Assembly: GCA_019096195.1 (NCBI GenBank)
Contig: JAGTXK010000073.1
Location: 620,001 to 684,000 of the forward strand
Length of the DNA stretch: 64,000 bases
Reading direction: 5' to 3'
Source of the DNA: Boletus sp. NGJ
Lineage: Eukaryota > Basidiomycota > Agaricomycetes > Boletales > Boletaceae
Position numbers and translations under genes: made by a program. Below the pieces are notes generated by a model. That model was not told the DNA's origin. It ran no database searches and saw nothing but the letters and a program-made list of their open reading frames with translations. Each line of letters begins with the position of its first letter. Within the stretch, counting starts at the first letter, position 1. Below are positions 10,244 through 21,466 of the stretch, piece by piece.

Positions 10244-11425
10244 ATGACGAACAACGATGATTCCCAGCCCATCCTCAATCCAACCGTATATCTCAACTAC
10301 CTCCTACCCACCGTCGCAAGCGAGTACGAGATAACAAGAAATGTTTTTCTTGTTACCTTTGGGGTACAATGTCCGTTCCTTAGTATCGCAATGATGATTG
10401 ACAGTGCTGCCATAGGCTCTGCTATGGGACATTCTTTCCAGCCTACCCAACGACTGGAAATTAATTCAAACAACCAAACCTTCCCTGGTGCTATTCGCTT
10501 ACTTCGCATCCAGGTCATTCACTTTCATATTCACATTCGTTATCCTGATCCTTTCAATCAGGTCATGTGCACTTGCTGTGGTATTCATGTCGGCATTGGC
10601 GAAAAGTAGGTCACTCATCAAGTACATCGACTATCGCCTGCAATAAACACACACTCGCTTCCTTTAGCTGGTCCCGTCGAAAGTTGCGGTGCCATGGAAT
10701 TGACCCTCTCCATATTCTGGATTTTTGCATCCGGATCATCTTCTTATCTCTTTCTCAAACGTGTCCACGCCGTTTTTATCCAGGAGAGACTTGTTTGTCA
10801 CGCTTTCACAGTCTTTTGGATTGCCGGAATTGGTGCTTCCATGGTAGTGCTCCCTGGACCGTTGCACGATTACTATCAAATCGCAAACACAAAGCACTGC
10901 ATTAACGCCAAAATCAAGAGTTATGTGTCCGCGGCATTTATCGTGCCCGTGCTGTTTGACGCCTGTGTATTCTTTGCGATCAGTTATAAAATCCTCGTGT
11001 TCCATCGCACTAAAAAGCCAACGAATTGGAAGGCTTTTTGCTGTGGTGAGGCTCTTCCTCGTATTTCCCAGGCAATCCTACAGGGTGGACAGCAATACTA
11101 CATGTACGTTCTTCCTCTCCGAACATGATTCAAGTACTAAGACTCAACGCACAGGATCACAACTGGCGTCAACGTTACGCGCTCGATCTTAGCTATACTG
11201 CCCAATGTTTCTCCAGTTTTGCAATTATCGCCTTCGGTTCCCGCAGTGGCACTTACAAGTGCGATGGCATGTCGTGTCTTTCGGAATCTCAAGTTGGAGG
11301 CAATGCAAAAAACAGAAGTTGGAATCTTGACCACGATTCGATTTGCAGACAGAGAACGCGCCAATGTTCATCTGCCAAAGGCCACAGGTGTTGCGTCCGC
11401 GGAATCTGGTTCGGAGCAATGTTGA
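10244..11425 (+). CDS. Agaricomycete orphan membrane protein with six to seven helices
   Basis: Four exons (10244-10363, 10416-10605, 10668-11103, 11155-11425) give 338 residues with consistent phases. The order is a short polar N-terminus, then a conserved YEITRNVFLVTFG|ALLWDILSS segment, several strongly hydrophobic helices (FTFIFTFVILILSIR, LAVVFMSALA, LTLSIFWIFASGSSSYLFL, FTVFWIAGIGASMVV, YVSAAFIVPVLFDACVFFA), a luminal or cytosolic loop, and the late conserved motif ALTSAMACRVFRNLKL. I have seen this arrangement in many uncharacterised mushroom-fungus proteins. The topology resembles a seven-helix receptor or sensor, but no ligand or G-protein contact motif is known to me. It lies next to the empty interval and the P450 gene. 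Confidence 0.8.
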
Positions 11426-11773
11426 GGATGAACCAATGATCGATATCTATCACGAGTTCAGTGTAGCGTTCAAGTTGCGACAATGTGCCACTATAATATT
11501 GCCATGGACGAAGCACGTAAATGGGCCGCAGCTTAAGAGCTTATCAGTTACCAGATACCAATACAAAACGAAGGGGACAGTCATGGAGCGTGCATAAAAA
11601 GATGCAATGTGCGTGACAGACGACGTGATGGAAACTTTCAAAACGTAGATGCTAAGGAGTGATATGCTGTCGAAAGGACTGGCTTCGTGGAAATGAATTA
11701 GTCGAAACTGTCGACACGTGCTCAAGACATGGAATAAAGGATAAAAACTGCAAGCGCAAGTTGACAAAACGAA
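11426..11773. other. Intergenic gap between convergent genes
   Basis: 348 bp holding the 3' flanks of the seven-helix gene and the disordered-protein gene. I see no gene or repeat in it. Confidence 0.6.
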
Positions 11774-13159
11774 CTAAAATCTCTTTATGGTCGAAAGCGC
11801 CGCAAGAGAAAGACGACGGAGGGCATTCCTGTTGTTACCTCCTTGTCTGGAAACCGATTCGGTCACGCCAGAGGAGGAAAGCTCAACCGTGCTCGCTCGA
11901 ACAGCGGAGGAGCATTCGGAGACTGTCCGGGACCTCACGTGCTCCCGTCCGGTAGGACTATGAGGAATGAGCGTTGGTGGATGAACGTCATATGGTGGCG
12001 GGGGGGCAGTGATCAAGATCACGCTGCCATTTTCGCTGTCTTGACTGGTGACAACCCTGAAACTGACGCCTCTGTCCATGCTACCGCGATGCTTGTTAAC
12101 ACTCTGCCGTGTAACAAGTTGTTTGACACGTCCGCCGAACATTTTGGCATGTTTTATGAAGGTCTGGGATTTTGTGACGCGGTGGACGCGAGAAAGCTGA
12201 TGAGAAGGCAAGGATGGATAGATAGCGGCCGTCTCTGGCATGAGCTCTCCCAACCGGGAATTATGAACATCCTCGGAGGGTGGTGAAGAAGGTTCTTCGG
12301 ATCGAGGAACGCCAGGCGTCACACTCGCACGCCATGCCTGCAAGCTGTCCAGTGTCGACGGAAAAGTATCCGTACCCGTGGGCTGCAGAACCAGACGTGC
12401 TGGTGAAGAAGGCGGAGGGTACATAGTATACGTGTGCGGTGACATCGCAGGAGGTAACGATGCTGGTGATCTGGCCAGAGAGGTGTGCAAGTTGTACGCC
12501 AAGATGGAGGAAACTTGTGAGGAAGGGGATACTGCACTCGGGCTCAGTGCGGGTGTAGATGCAGGACTACTCTCTGAATCAACCGAAGTGATGTCAGGTA
12601 GGTTATGCCGAAATATGCGATCCGTCTCTGTGTGACCTCCGAGGTCGCTGAGCCAAGTAGATGAGGAAACCTCCCAGGGGCGAGGATTCTCGGACTTTGT
12701 CCCGTTGCCAGATCCCCTACGCATCGGCTCATCCGTGGCGGCAGGTGTGGCAAGAGGCGATACGCGGATTGCTGTTTCGATGTCCACATCTTCCAAGCAA
12801 GGGGTAGGGGGCATCAACAAGAACTGACTTGAAGTCGGTGAGGCGAAGTCGGCGACAGCGGGGTCTCGTGAACACGATGACAGGACCGCAGCTGGCGTTG
12901 GCGGGGCAGACACGCTCTGCACGCGTTCTTGCATATCACTGAATGTGAAGCAAGACGATGAGACAGGAGTCGGAAGCGAAAGTGGTGTAATTGGAAGCGT
13001 CAGATCGGTACTAAAGGGGCAATATTCTGTTGGGGGGACGATGATTCGCAGCGGGGGGGCCTTCTTGGCGAGGAGAGTTGCAGAGCCGCCAGAGCAAGAG
13101 GGGGAGTGTCTGTGGAGTTCCTCGAGCGAGTCGCTCGGCGGGGACGCTCGATGGTCCAT
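11774..13159 (-). CDS. Disordered Ser/Pro-rich protein of unknown function
   Basis: A single uninterrupted frame encodes 461 residues from the chosen ATG (MDHRASPP). An upstream in-frame ATG at 13303 would add 48 residues, but that extension looks like leader sequence. The protein is low in hydrophobic residues and rich in Ser, Pro and Thr, with many SP/TP sites that proline-directed kinases could modify. One ordered patch stands out near residues 330-365: KSQTFIKHAKMFGGRVKQLV, basic and amphipathic, possibly a membrane- or partner-binding helix. A second basic patch, NRNALRRLSLAALSTIKRF, forms the C-terminus. I do not recognise the family. Its lack of introns is unusual among its neighbours. 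Confidence 0.7.
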   Translation of the reverse strand: MDHRASPPSDSLEELHRHSPSCSGGSATLLAKKAPPLRIIVPPTEYCPFSTDLTLPITPLSLPTPVSSSCFTFSDMQERVQSVSAPPTPAAVLSSCSRDPAVADFASPTSSQFLLMPPTPCLEDVDIETAIRVSPLATPAATDEPMRRGSGNGTKSENPRPWEVSSSTWLSDLGGHTETDRIFRHNLPDITSVDSESSPASTPALSPSAVSPSSQVSSILAYNLHTSLARSPASLPPAMSPHTYTMYPPPSSPARLVLQPTGTDTFPSTLDSLQAWRASVTPGVPRSEEPSSPPSEDVHNSRLGELMPETAAIYPSLPSHQLSRVHRVTKSQTFIKHAKMFGGRVKQLVTRQSVNKHRGSMDRGVSFRVVTSQDSENGSVILITAPPPPYDVHPPTLIPHSPTGREHVRSRTVSECSSAVRASTVELSSSGVTESVSRQGGNNRNALRRLSLAALSTIKRF

Positions 13160-13517
13160 GGTCTGAAGGATGGGGGTTAAGAACGAGTTCGTTGGCGAGC
13201 TCACGGCTGGGGCGTGGCACGCTGAAAGCTGCAGAGGTTGGAGGGGTGAGCACTCGATACAAAAATATGTAAAAGGAACATACGGAAGGCTCTGGCCAAG
13301 CACCCGGGAATTGCTTCTCTGGTGTGCACGGCATCAAAAATGCAATTCAAGCAAAGACGACAAGCGAGAGCGTCGAATCCACAGACCTCGACGAGTCGCC
13401 ATTTACCTTTATACTAGCGAATCGAGAACGACCGTTTCCAGAGCGAACGCAGAATCTCATCAAGATTAGTATGGAAGCATCCAAAGGAGACATTAGCTTC
13501 TATGTGGTATTCCCATG
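13160..13517. other. Intergenic gap between tandem minus-strand genes
   Basis: 358 bp: the 5' flank of the Ser/Pro-rich gene and the 3' flank of the aminotransferase gene. No gene seen. Confidence 0.6.
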
Positions 13518-15061
13518 CTACAGATTGCCTCTAACCGCTGCATCCACACTCTGCGCAAAGTACTCAATGTTGCTGCTATTCAGTCCAGCCATTGAGATGC
13601 GACCATCCATTGTCATGTAAACATGGGCGTTTTCAGCGAGAGACTTGCACTGTTCAGTCTGCAGCCCGGTAAAACTACGCCATATATAAGTAACATCGCG
13701 GCGGATATCGAGGAGGCACACACCTGAACATGCCGATCTGGCTCTTGATATGTCCCCATTGGCCTGGAGTCTGGAAGCCGTTGGTTAAGAGCTCGTACAG
13801 CTGTTCTCTCATGTTTATAATGCGTTCTGCCATGCCCTTCACTTCGCTCTCCCATTCTTGATAAAGCTGAGGGTCTGACAGAATTGTGCTGGCGATATGA
13901 GCACCATGCAGGGGTGGGTTCGAGTACATGGGGCGCACGATAATCTTGAGTTGACTTTCAACGCGTTTCTTCTCTTCCTCGCTCGTAGTGGTGAGTGAGA
14001 AAGCACCGACGCGCTCGCCATAGAGCCCCATGTTCTTAGCAAATGACTGGCAGAGTGCTACATTGTGGCCTTGAGATACAAAGTGGCGAACGGCAAAGGC
14101 GTCCCGTGTCGTCGAGCCAGAAGCAAAGCCCTGGTATGCCATGTCAAAGAACGGGAGAAGCTTCTTCTCGGCGAGGAGGTCAGAGAGCTCCTCCCATTGC
14201 ACTTGAGTGGGATCAACCCCAGTGGGATTGTGTGCACAGGCATGCAAAAGTACGATAGCACCTTCTGTGGCGTTCTGGAGACTGTATGAGGAAAGGTGAC
14301 ACATGCGAAATCTGCACAGACCTTCAAGTCCTCCTTCAGGCCGCCAAAGTCAAGGCCGACTGTCTTCTTGTCAAAGTATCTGTATGAGCGAACTTCCAGG
14401 CCAGAGTCCTTGAACAAGGGAATGTGGTTGCCCCAAGTAGGAGTGGGGAGATAAATAACTTTAGCGCCAGGGTAATGCCTGGCCAGGAAGGCGCCGCCAA
14501 TCCTAAGAGCACCAGTTCCGGAGATGGATTGGGTCACTGCAATCTGTCATGTGCCGGAGTTAGTGCAGTTCAAAGGCAGACTAGACTAGGTGGAACGAAC
14601 CGCATTTTGGTTTAGTGGTGCGCTGTCAGCGCCATAGGCGAGCTTGATAGCGCTTTGAGTGAAGGTGGCGAGACCAGTGATAGGAAGATACTCCTTGTCC
14701 AACCTTGCAAGAGCCATCCTTTCTTCCGCCTGTGGCACGCCGGGTGGTTGCCTGAGCGTTAACGGGCGCAACGCATAGCAAAGGGGAAGAAAATACCTTC
14801 TTGACGGTATTCAGGACATAAGGTTTGCCGTTTTCGTCTCTGTAGGCACCGACACCCAGGTTGATCTTGCATGGGTCTTTGTCCGCTTTGAAAGCCTCGG
14901 TGATACCTAGCAAAAAAAAATGAATGGGCAGACCATAACGGAGGATCATACTGACCAAGGATTGGATCGGGAGGGCCAGCGGGGACGGCGGACCAGGTCG
15001 ACAAGGGAGCTGCGGTACGGAGGACAGCGGGAGCACGACGAAGAGTGTTAATGGTTAGCAT
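13518..15061 (-). CDS. AAT1: Aspartate aminotransferase, mitochondrial
   Basis: The enzyme interconverts aspartate and 2-oxoglutarate with oxaloacetate and glutamate, using PLP, and supports the malate-aspartate shuttle. The start at 15061 gives a basic, Ser/Ala-rich N-terminus ([20 protein letters not shown]) suited to mitochondrial import. After it come the conserved [17 protein letters not shown], the [18 protein letters not shown] segment, [27 protein letters not shown] (substrate/PLP binding), [12 protein letters not shown] (PLP-binding Asp and Tyr) and [16 protein letters not shown] with the Schiff-base Lys. The C-terminus is the [19 protein letters not shown] domain. About six exons were inferred. 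It diverges from the AspRS gene with 294 bp between start codons. Confidence 0.96.
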
Positions 15062-15355
15062 TGCGTCAGGTGAAGAAATTGAGGACCCCGTCGCTGTGCA
15101 GCGCGTTTCAATCGTCTACATCCGGAATTGCCCGAGGCGCTGTGCTCGCAGCGCTAGTTGTACAGCGACCTCGAGGTCACGAAAGACGAGGGAACGTTCT
15201 GTAAAGGGGATCTCAGGCTTTCTTTTATTGTAATCACTCGATACGCATCCCAATGCTTGGCTGAGAGAATATACCTACCCTATAATAGGGTCACCGAGTC
15301 ACACTCTCTGTAGTAGATAAGATCTGATGTTGACTCGCTGATCCAAGTGACTACC

Positions 15356-17449
15356 ATGACTGAAGTGGTCGAGGACGTGAACCAGAACGACGAAATCCTC
15401 ACTCAAATAAGTAAAGAAGGGTTCGTACGTCCTTTTTTTTCATTCCTGACCATGTTTGCTGACTGGGAGTCACCAGAGGCGCAACCGATGGCAACTCAGA
15501 AAGGTGAGCATAGACCGCTTCTAATCGATCCCTCCTAAACTTGCTCCAAAGACTCGAAGGAGGCGATGGCCCGACAAAAAGTGCACTGAAAAAGGCTGCA
15601 AAGGAAGCTGAAAAGGCAAAAAAGAAAGCCGAGAAAGCAGCAAAGGCCAAGGACTTGGAGCAGGCTCGAGCTGCTGTAGACGAGGTATTTCCCACTTTCA
15701 TCGGAGTGAACTAGCCCTCCAATCCTACCTGCACCTGCAGGATTATGCGGCCGATAAATACGGCAAACTACCGTTGCATCAGTCTCAATCGCGATCCGGC
15801 CGCAACCACACTGATATATCCACTTTGAGTGCTCAGAATCATGGCGAACAAGTGTTCATTAGAGCTCGTATCCAGACTTCGCGTCTTCAAGGGAACAAAA
15901 TGGTTTTTCTCAATTTACGCCAACGCACCAACTCTGTCCAGGCATTAATGCAAGTCACCGAGGGTCAAGTCAGCAAACAGATGGTCAAGTGGGCTGGTTC
16001 ACTGGCCATCGAGAGCATCGTCCTCGTTGAGGGCACCGTGAAGAAGAGTCCTGAACTTATCAAGAGCGCGACAGTAGATGACATTGAGATTCACATCAGC
16101 GAGGTCAGTAACTCACTGCGATGATTCAAAAACAACAGAGCTGATCTCCAGGAAATCAGCTGTGGCTCATGGCAGGCGTAGAGAACAGATTACCGTTTTC
16201 TCTCGAGGATGCCGGTCGGTCAGAAACTGCCCCTGAAGTCGAAGGACAATTCAATAGAGTCTTGCTCGACACCCGATTGAACAATCGTGTCTTCGACCTC
16301 CGAGCAAGTGTTCCTTCACTCGTGCCGTTTCCCACAATTCTGACATGTACGCAGACAACGACTAATCAAGCGATCTTCAAGCTTCAGCACGCAATCGGAG
16401 ACTTGTTCCGTTCGTACTTGAATACCAATGGATTTATCGAGATACACAGTCCCAAGCTGCAGGGTGCTGCGACGGAATCCGGTGCATCCGTCTTCAAGGT
16501 TGACTACTTTAAAGGTCTGCATGCAACAGTTGTCCATACTTGTCAGTAAACGTCTGTTCCAGGCACCGCTTACCTGGCACAGTCTCCCCAGTTAGCCAAG
16601 CAGATGGCCATCGCAGCCGATTTTGAGAGAGTGTACGAGATTGGTCCTGTCTTCCGTGCCGAGGACTCCAACACACACCGCCACCTTACGGAGTTCGTCG
16701 GTTTAGATCTTGAGATGACGATCGAAGAACATTATCACGAAGTTCGCGACCTACTTGATGGCATGTTCAAAGCGATATTCCGCGGTCTCAAGGAACGCTA
16801 TGCTTCGGAGATCGCCACAGTAGGGAGACAATTCGAAGCGGAAGAATTCAAATGGCGAGAAGGTCCAGAGGGAACTTTAGTTTTCACATTCAAGGAAGCT
16901 ATTGATCTCCTTGTCGGGGACGGTGTGGATCGAGAAAGCTTGGACGATATCAAGTAGGTCATTGACAATGGATGCCTTGCATTCTGAATAACTGTCTTGA
17001 TAGCACGGAGAACGAGAAGAGGCTTGGCCGTATTGTGAAAGCCAAGCACGATACAGATTACTTTATCATCGACAAGTTCCCCCTCGCCCTCCGTCCGTTC
17101 TACACTATGCCTGACCCAGAGGACCCTGTAAGTGATTCGATCAGCTTGCCATCCTCTGTTGACTCCGTATCAGACTCTTTCCAACTCGTACGACTTCTTC
17201 ATGCGAGGCGAAGAAATTCTTTCTGGCGCACAACGTATCCACGACCCCGAATTCCTCTCTCAGCAAATGCGCGCTAAAGGAGTCGACCCCGAGAGCATGA
17301 AGGGTTACCTGGACGGCTTCCGAATCGGCTGTCCTCCCCATGGAGGCGGAGGAATTGGCCTTGAGCGTGTGCTGATGTTGTTCTTGAAGCTCAACAACAT
17401 CAGGCGGGCATCACTGTTCCCTAGAGACCCCAAGCGACTTGAGCCTTGA
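15356..17449 (+). CDS. DPS1: Aspartyl-tRNA synthetase, cytosolic
   Basis: A class IIb aminoacyl-tRNA synthetase that charges tRNA-Asp. A short acidic start ([15 protein letters not shown]) is followed by a Lys/Ala-rich helical extension ([20 protein letters not shown]), the tRNA-binding tail typical of eukaryotic AspRS. The OB-fold anticodon domain covers [20 protein letters not shown], then the class II core: [52 protein letters not shown] (motif 2) and [15 protein letters not shown] (motif 3). The protein closes with [11 protein letters not shown], the family's usual end. About nine exons; the two introns in the first 200 bp are the least certain. It converges on the SSH4 gene. Confidence 0.96.
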
Positions 17450-17716
17450 AGCTTGACCTGTTATCTGCACCCGCGTTTGAACATGGCACACTGGTTGGCA
17501 CTCAACCTATACAGGATACACCAGATAATACTTGCAGGAGCAGACTTTGTTACGTATTCCGAATTAAATGTTTAAACAACCCCACAAGTGTCCAGAAAAC
17601 ATATTTTAGGATGAAAAACAATAGATGGAATCCCCTCGGCAAAAGTTACAAGGCTACACACTGCGACAGGTGAGCAAATATTCCGGGGCAAGAATTGGCA
17701 GTAATATCCACCTGTG

Positions 17717-19701
17717 TCACCGTCTCTCCCTCCTCGCTCGGCGCCTCTCGGAACGCGAACTTGACCCTTGGCCAATCGCACTAGCGGGCAAGGAGTTCCC
17801 CTCCAAAGCAGCGGCAATAACGTCCGCAGGTAAATCAATATGGACACCTTCGGCATAAGTGTACGCATCTAGTGGGGAGTATGCTGGTGGATCTCGCCTC
17901 GAGAGTGCCGAGTGGCCAGCTTGTAAGGTATCGACCGCTTCATGAGGTAGTGACGAGGATAGTGCCTGCAAATGAATATCACGCTGATTAGGCGTGGGTG
18001 GATTTGGGGTAGGCGGCGAATCAGGTGGCGGATGTACCTGGATGGTGGAATCGGAATCTGTGTGTCGCATGGCGGCCAGGAAGTGAGTGAACGAATTCTG
18101 CCGTAGGCGAGGAGTACTAAAAAGGCTGCTCGCACCTGCGGCACTTTCGCTCACGGGTGATTGAGAACGCGACGATGATGATGACGACGACGACGACGAC
18201 GACGAAAGGACTTCATCTTCGTGACCATTCTGCCCCTCTGGAGTGGGTGACAATGGGAGATCACGATTAGGAGGTGTGTGGAATGGAAGATCAGTCGGTG
18301 ACAAGTATCTGTAATCATTGGATGGTCCTGCACCATTCTCGTCCGATTCCTCACTGATAGGAGTGATCGGCGGAGGAGTCGGGGATTCCTGAAGGTGGGA
18401 TGATAACGGAGTTCCCCTGAGGGGTGACGACGCAGAAGGTAACGGGTTCTTCGGCCGTCGACGACGATGTGAACGACGTGATATGGGAGGTGGAGATGAA
18501 GCACCTGGGGTGTCTTGCTGTGTGAACGGAACGCCGCCGGGTCGGACGCCACCGCCAACGTCTAGAAGAATGCTACCGCGCTCGCTCCCATAAGCGGGGG
18601 GCGGAGCAAGTGTCCCCACGCTGGGAGCCAGACCCCACTTCTTGACGTTGGCCTCGATAAAGACAAAGCCAGCCTGACCGAGATTAACATGCACGCTGCA
18701 AGGGCCATCGGCACCAATCGTGGGAAATAGGTTGTAGCGGCTGAGGCCAATGAAGGCATCTTCCAGCTTGCGGCCGTTGCGTGTGAAGAAGACTGTGCCT
18801 GTGCGTGGTCGATAGCCGACACCGAGTACATCGCCCTCTTTCAGGACAGGACCAAAGGTGGATGCAGTAAAAGGGTAATTGTAACATTTATCACCGTTGG
18901 AATGGTATGCGACGGAGTGACGGCTGACGCCGGGCAAACGGAAGGGTGGATATGGTTTGGTGGCTAAACCGACTGCCACAATAGTAGTTTCTGGGAGATC
19001 GAACATTTTGACCTCCCAGTAGTAGACCTCGTTTAGTTTTGGAAGAGGCAGATTTGATTGGACACACGAAGCCGAAGCCGGATCGGGGAGGAAGGTTATT
19101 TCAGTGCGAGCGTGAACAAGAAGTGAATTGATGGTTTCATAGTCGGGTTCGAAGCACCAAGCGGAGACGCCTTTTTCCTGTATGGATAGAAATTGCGATA
19201 AGGTGATATCAGTTGGTTCCGAGTTAGGGGGGTACTGTAATTGATAATCTGAAAGTAGAGAAGAGATAGAGTAGGTCGATTTCAAGGGATCTGTGCGGGG
19301 GACAAGACAAACAAACCTTTGGCTCTTAGATAAGACCTACGGACCAAGTCAGAGACGCTCTCGAGCCAGCGAGATTCGACGCCTTCGAAACCACCGTCGC
19401 CTTCATACAGCTCCTCACGACTCATATCGATAGGGCCATCGTTGTCTCTAAGGAGGATGCCACGGCGCCTGCGGATGAAGATGATACATATAAGGAAGAG
19501 GAGGAGGACGAAAAGGAATGTGGAGAGCACGATGAGGAGGGGGAGGATGAAGAGGAGTGCGTCGGGGGTTTCTGGATAGTCAGGGGGTGGGGTCAGGGAG
19601 TATTTGTCGGGGGCTGAGCGGGGGATAGCATCGTCGAGAGCGTGGAGGATGGCGGAGAGGGCGTTGACGGAGAGAGATGTTGTGACGGCCGTGGTGGCCA
19701 T
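17717..19701 (-). CDS. SSH4: Ssh4/Ear1-like SPRY-domain membrane protein (ubiquitin-ligase adaptor)
   Basis: Yeast Ssh4 is a vacuolar/endosomal membrane protein that recruits the Rsp5 ubiquitin ligase to cargo. The start at 19701 gives a short luminal part, one strong transmembrane helix (LLFILPLLIVLSTFLFVLLL) and a basic stop-transfer IRRRRG. A short intron (near 19285-19315) then joins RAK to DPLKSTYSISSLL. The SPRY/B30.2 domain follows: SIQEKGVSAWCFEPDYE, YYWEVKMFDLP, VGLATKPYPPFRLPG, HSNGDKCYNYPF and VFFTRNGRKLEDAF. The C-terminal half is disordered and Ser/Pro-rich, with PPAY-type sites (PPPAYG, DPPAYSP) that fit Rsp5 WW-domain binding, and a Ser run coded by a trinucleotide repeat at 18171-18205. 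It diverges from SNF4 by 210 bp. Confidence 0.9.
18171..18205. repeat. Trinucleotide repeat (GAC/GAT)n inside SSH4 coding sequence
   Basis: About eleven GAC or GAT units on the plus strand read as consecutive serines on the minus strand in the disordered tail of the Ssh4-like protein. Length variation here would keep the frame. Confidence 0.85.
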
Positions 19702-19911
19702 GAGCGGGGAAGGGAAAGAGAAAAGAGTCGACACGGGAGGACAGCAGGAGGGCGGGTGGAACGAGCACCGTTGGGAACGCTCGGCGTGCGATGCTGCGAC
19801 TGCACCCCGTCCCAAACTCAATCCCAGCTGTCCATATATGGTATCAACACCCCCCCTCCTCCCGGGGTGGTCTTGCACATTCTCTCCTCCTCCTCGACGC
19901 TGTCCCCGACG

Positions 19912-21328
19912 ATGAACGCGACGCTCTCGCCCACTCAGCCCCAAAGAACGCCAAAGCGCAAACTATCCACCCGCAGACCGAGAGCCGTATCACATCTCCC
20001 TCCCATCCAGCCCCAGGAGGCCCACGAAGTCGCCCTGTCCGTCATCCGCAACTTCCTCAAGGGACGCACCTGCTACGACGCATTTCCTGTCAGCTTCAGG
20101 CTTATCGTCCTTGACACCAAGCTCAACGTAAAGAAGGCTCTGCAATGCCTTCTCCTCAATGGTGCGCTCCGTGCATCCGTTCATACATCCTCAATCCAAC
20201 CCCCCCCCCCCAGGCGTCGTGTCTGCTCCGCTGTGGAACAGCGAAAAGTCGAAATTCGCCGGCATGCTCACCGTCCTGGACATCATCCACCTCATCCAGT
20301 ACTATTACGACAATTTAAACTACGAGGCAGCTGCCGCAGACGTCGAGACATTTCGATTGGAGTTGTTGCGAGGTGTGTCCTCCCCTCGATTCCGTCCGAT
20401 GGACACTCTTCGATCGTCCCTCGCCAGATATCGAGAAAAGCCTGGGCGTGGCCACTCCTCCAATGCTCAGGGAACATCCCAACAGTACTCTTTACGACGC
20501 CGCCAAGCTACTCATGCAAACCCACGCTCGCCGCCTTCCTCTTCTCGATTATGATACAGAAACCGGCCATGAGGTCATCGTGTCTGTGCTCACACAATAC
20601 CGTCTCCTCAAATTCATCTCTATTAATGTATTCTATTCCTTCCCTCTCATACCATCAAACTGCCCTCACCTTCCTTCACCAGTGCACCAGAGAAATACAA
20701 CAGCTTCACCTTTCCCTCCGCAAACTCAAGATCGGGACATACGTCTCCAAGAATCTTCCATCGGAAGTATGTAATCCTTATTGGCCCATAGCCACCGCAA
20801 CCCTCAATACCCCTGTGTTTGATGTCGTCCATATGTTTTCGGAGCGTGCTATATCGGCCGTCCCAATCATTGACGACGACGGTGTGGTCGTCAATCTATA
20901 CGAGACTGTTGATGTTATTGTACGTGACAGGAATAACGTCGAGCGCATGTCTGACACTTGTTCCAAAAGACACTTGTTCGTCTCGGAGCATACCAAGCAC
21001 TTGACTTGACGATATCCGAGGCTCTTACCCAACGGTCTCCTGATTTCCCTGGCGTTGTCATCTGTACAGCTGGCGACTCGCTTGGCACGCTACTTCAGCT
21101 TATCAAAAAACGTCGTGTCCATAGATTAGTTGTGGTCGAAGGGGAAGTAAGTCCCTTGTCTACCTTTCCGGTGTCAGAGTCATTGACCTCTCGTAGGAAG
21201 AAGAGAAGAGGGGTGGTAAGAAAGGACGTTTGCTTGGGATCATCACTCTGAGCGACGTGTTGCGATACGTCATTGGTAAGGTTGGAATTAGCGAGGCGGA
21301 AGAATCACTCGAAGTCCCTTCCTCGTAA
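19912..21328 (+). CDS. SNF4: AMPK/SNF1 gamma subunit with CBS domains
   Basis: Snf4 binds adenine nucleotides and relieves inhibition of the Snf1/AMPK kinase under low energy. After a Pro/Arg-rich start (MNATLSPTQPQRTPKRKLST) come four CBS repeats: FLKGRTCYDAFPVSFRLIVL with LWNSEKSKFAGMLTVLDII; THARRLPLLDYDTETG with VLTQYRLLKFISIN; PVFDVVHMFSERAISAVPII with DDDGVVVNLYETVDVI; and LLQLIKKRRVHRLVVVEGE with GRLLGIITLSDVLRYVIG. The segment EVCNPYWPIATATL is coding: a GT..AG pair within it spans only 25 nt and is not an intron. About six exons. The upstream plus-strand open frame is antisense to SSH4 and was left out. Confidence 0.95.
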
Positions 21329-21466
21329 TCCTCTTTGAAGGAGTGTGACGAATAGCCAGCAGTTTCGTTATCGTCCAGATGTCCTGTTTGCATGCCGTTA
21401 CAAGTCCTTGTGTAGATCACATGTCAACATATTTGAGGCAACCGAACACGTTGTGCTCCGTACAGT

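Noticed and set aside
19642-19911. Plus-strand open frame ahead of SNF4
   Set aside because: It is antisense to the Ssh4 start exon. The Snf4 start at 19912 fits the family better.
20767-20791. GT..AG pair inside SNF4 that looked like an intron
   Set aside because: It is only 25 nt long, and the read-through peptide NPYWPIATATL is conserved in Snf4 proteins.
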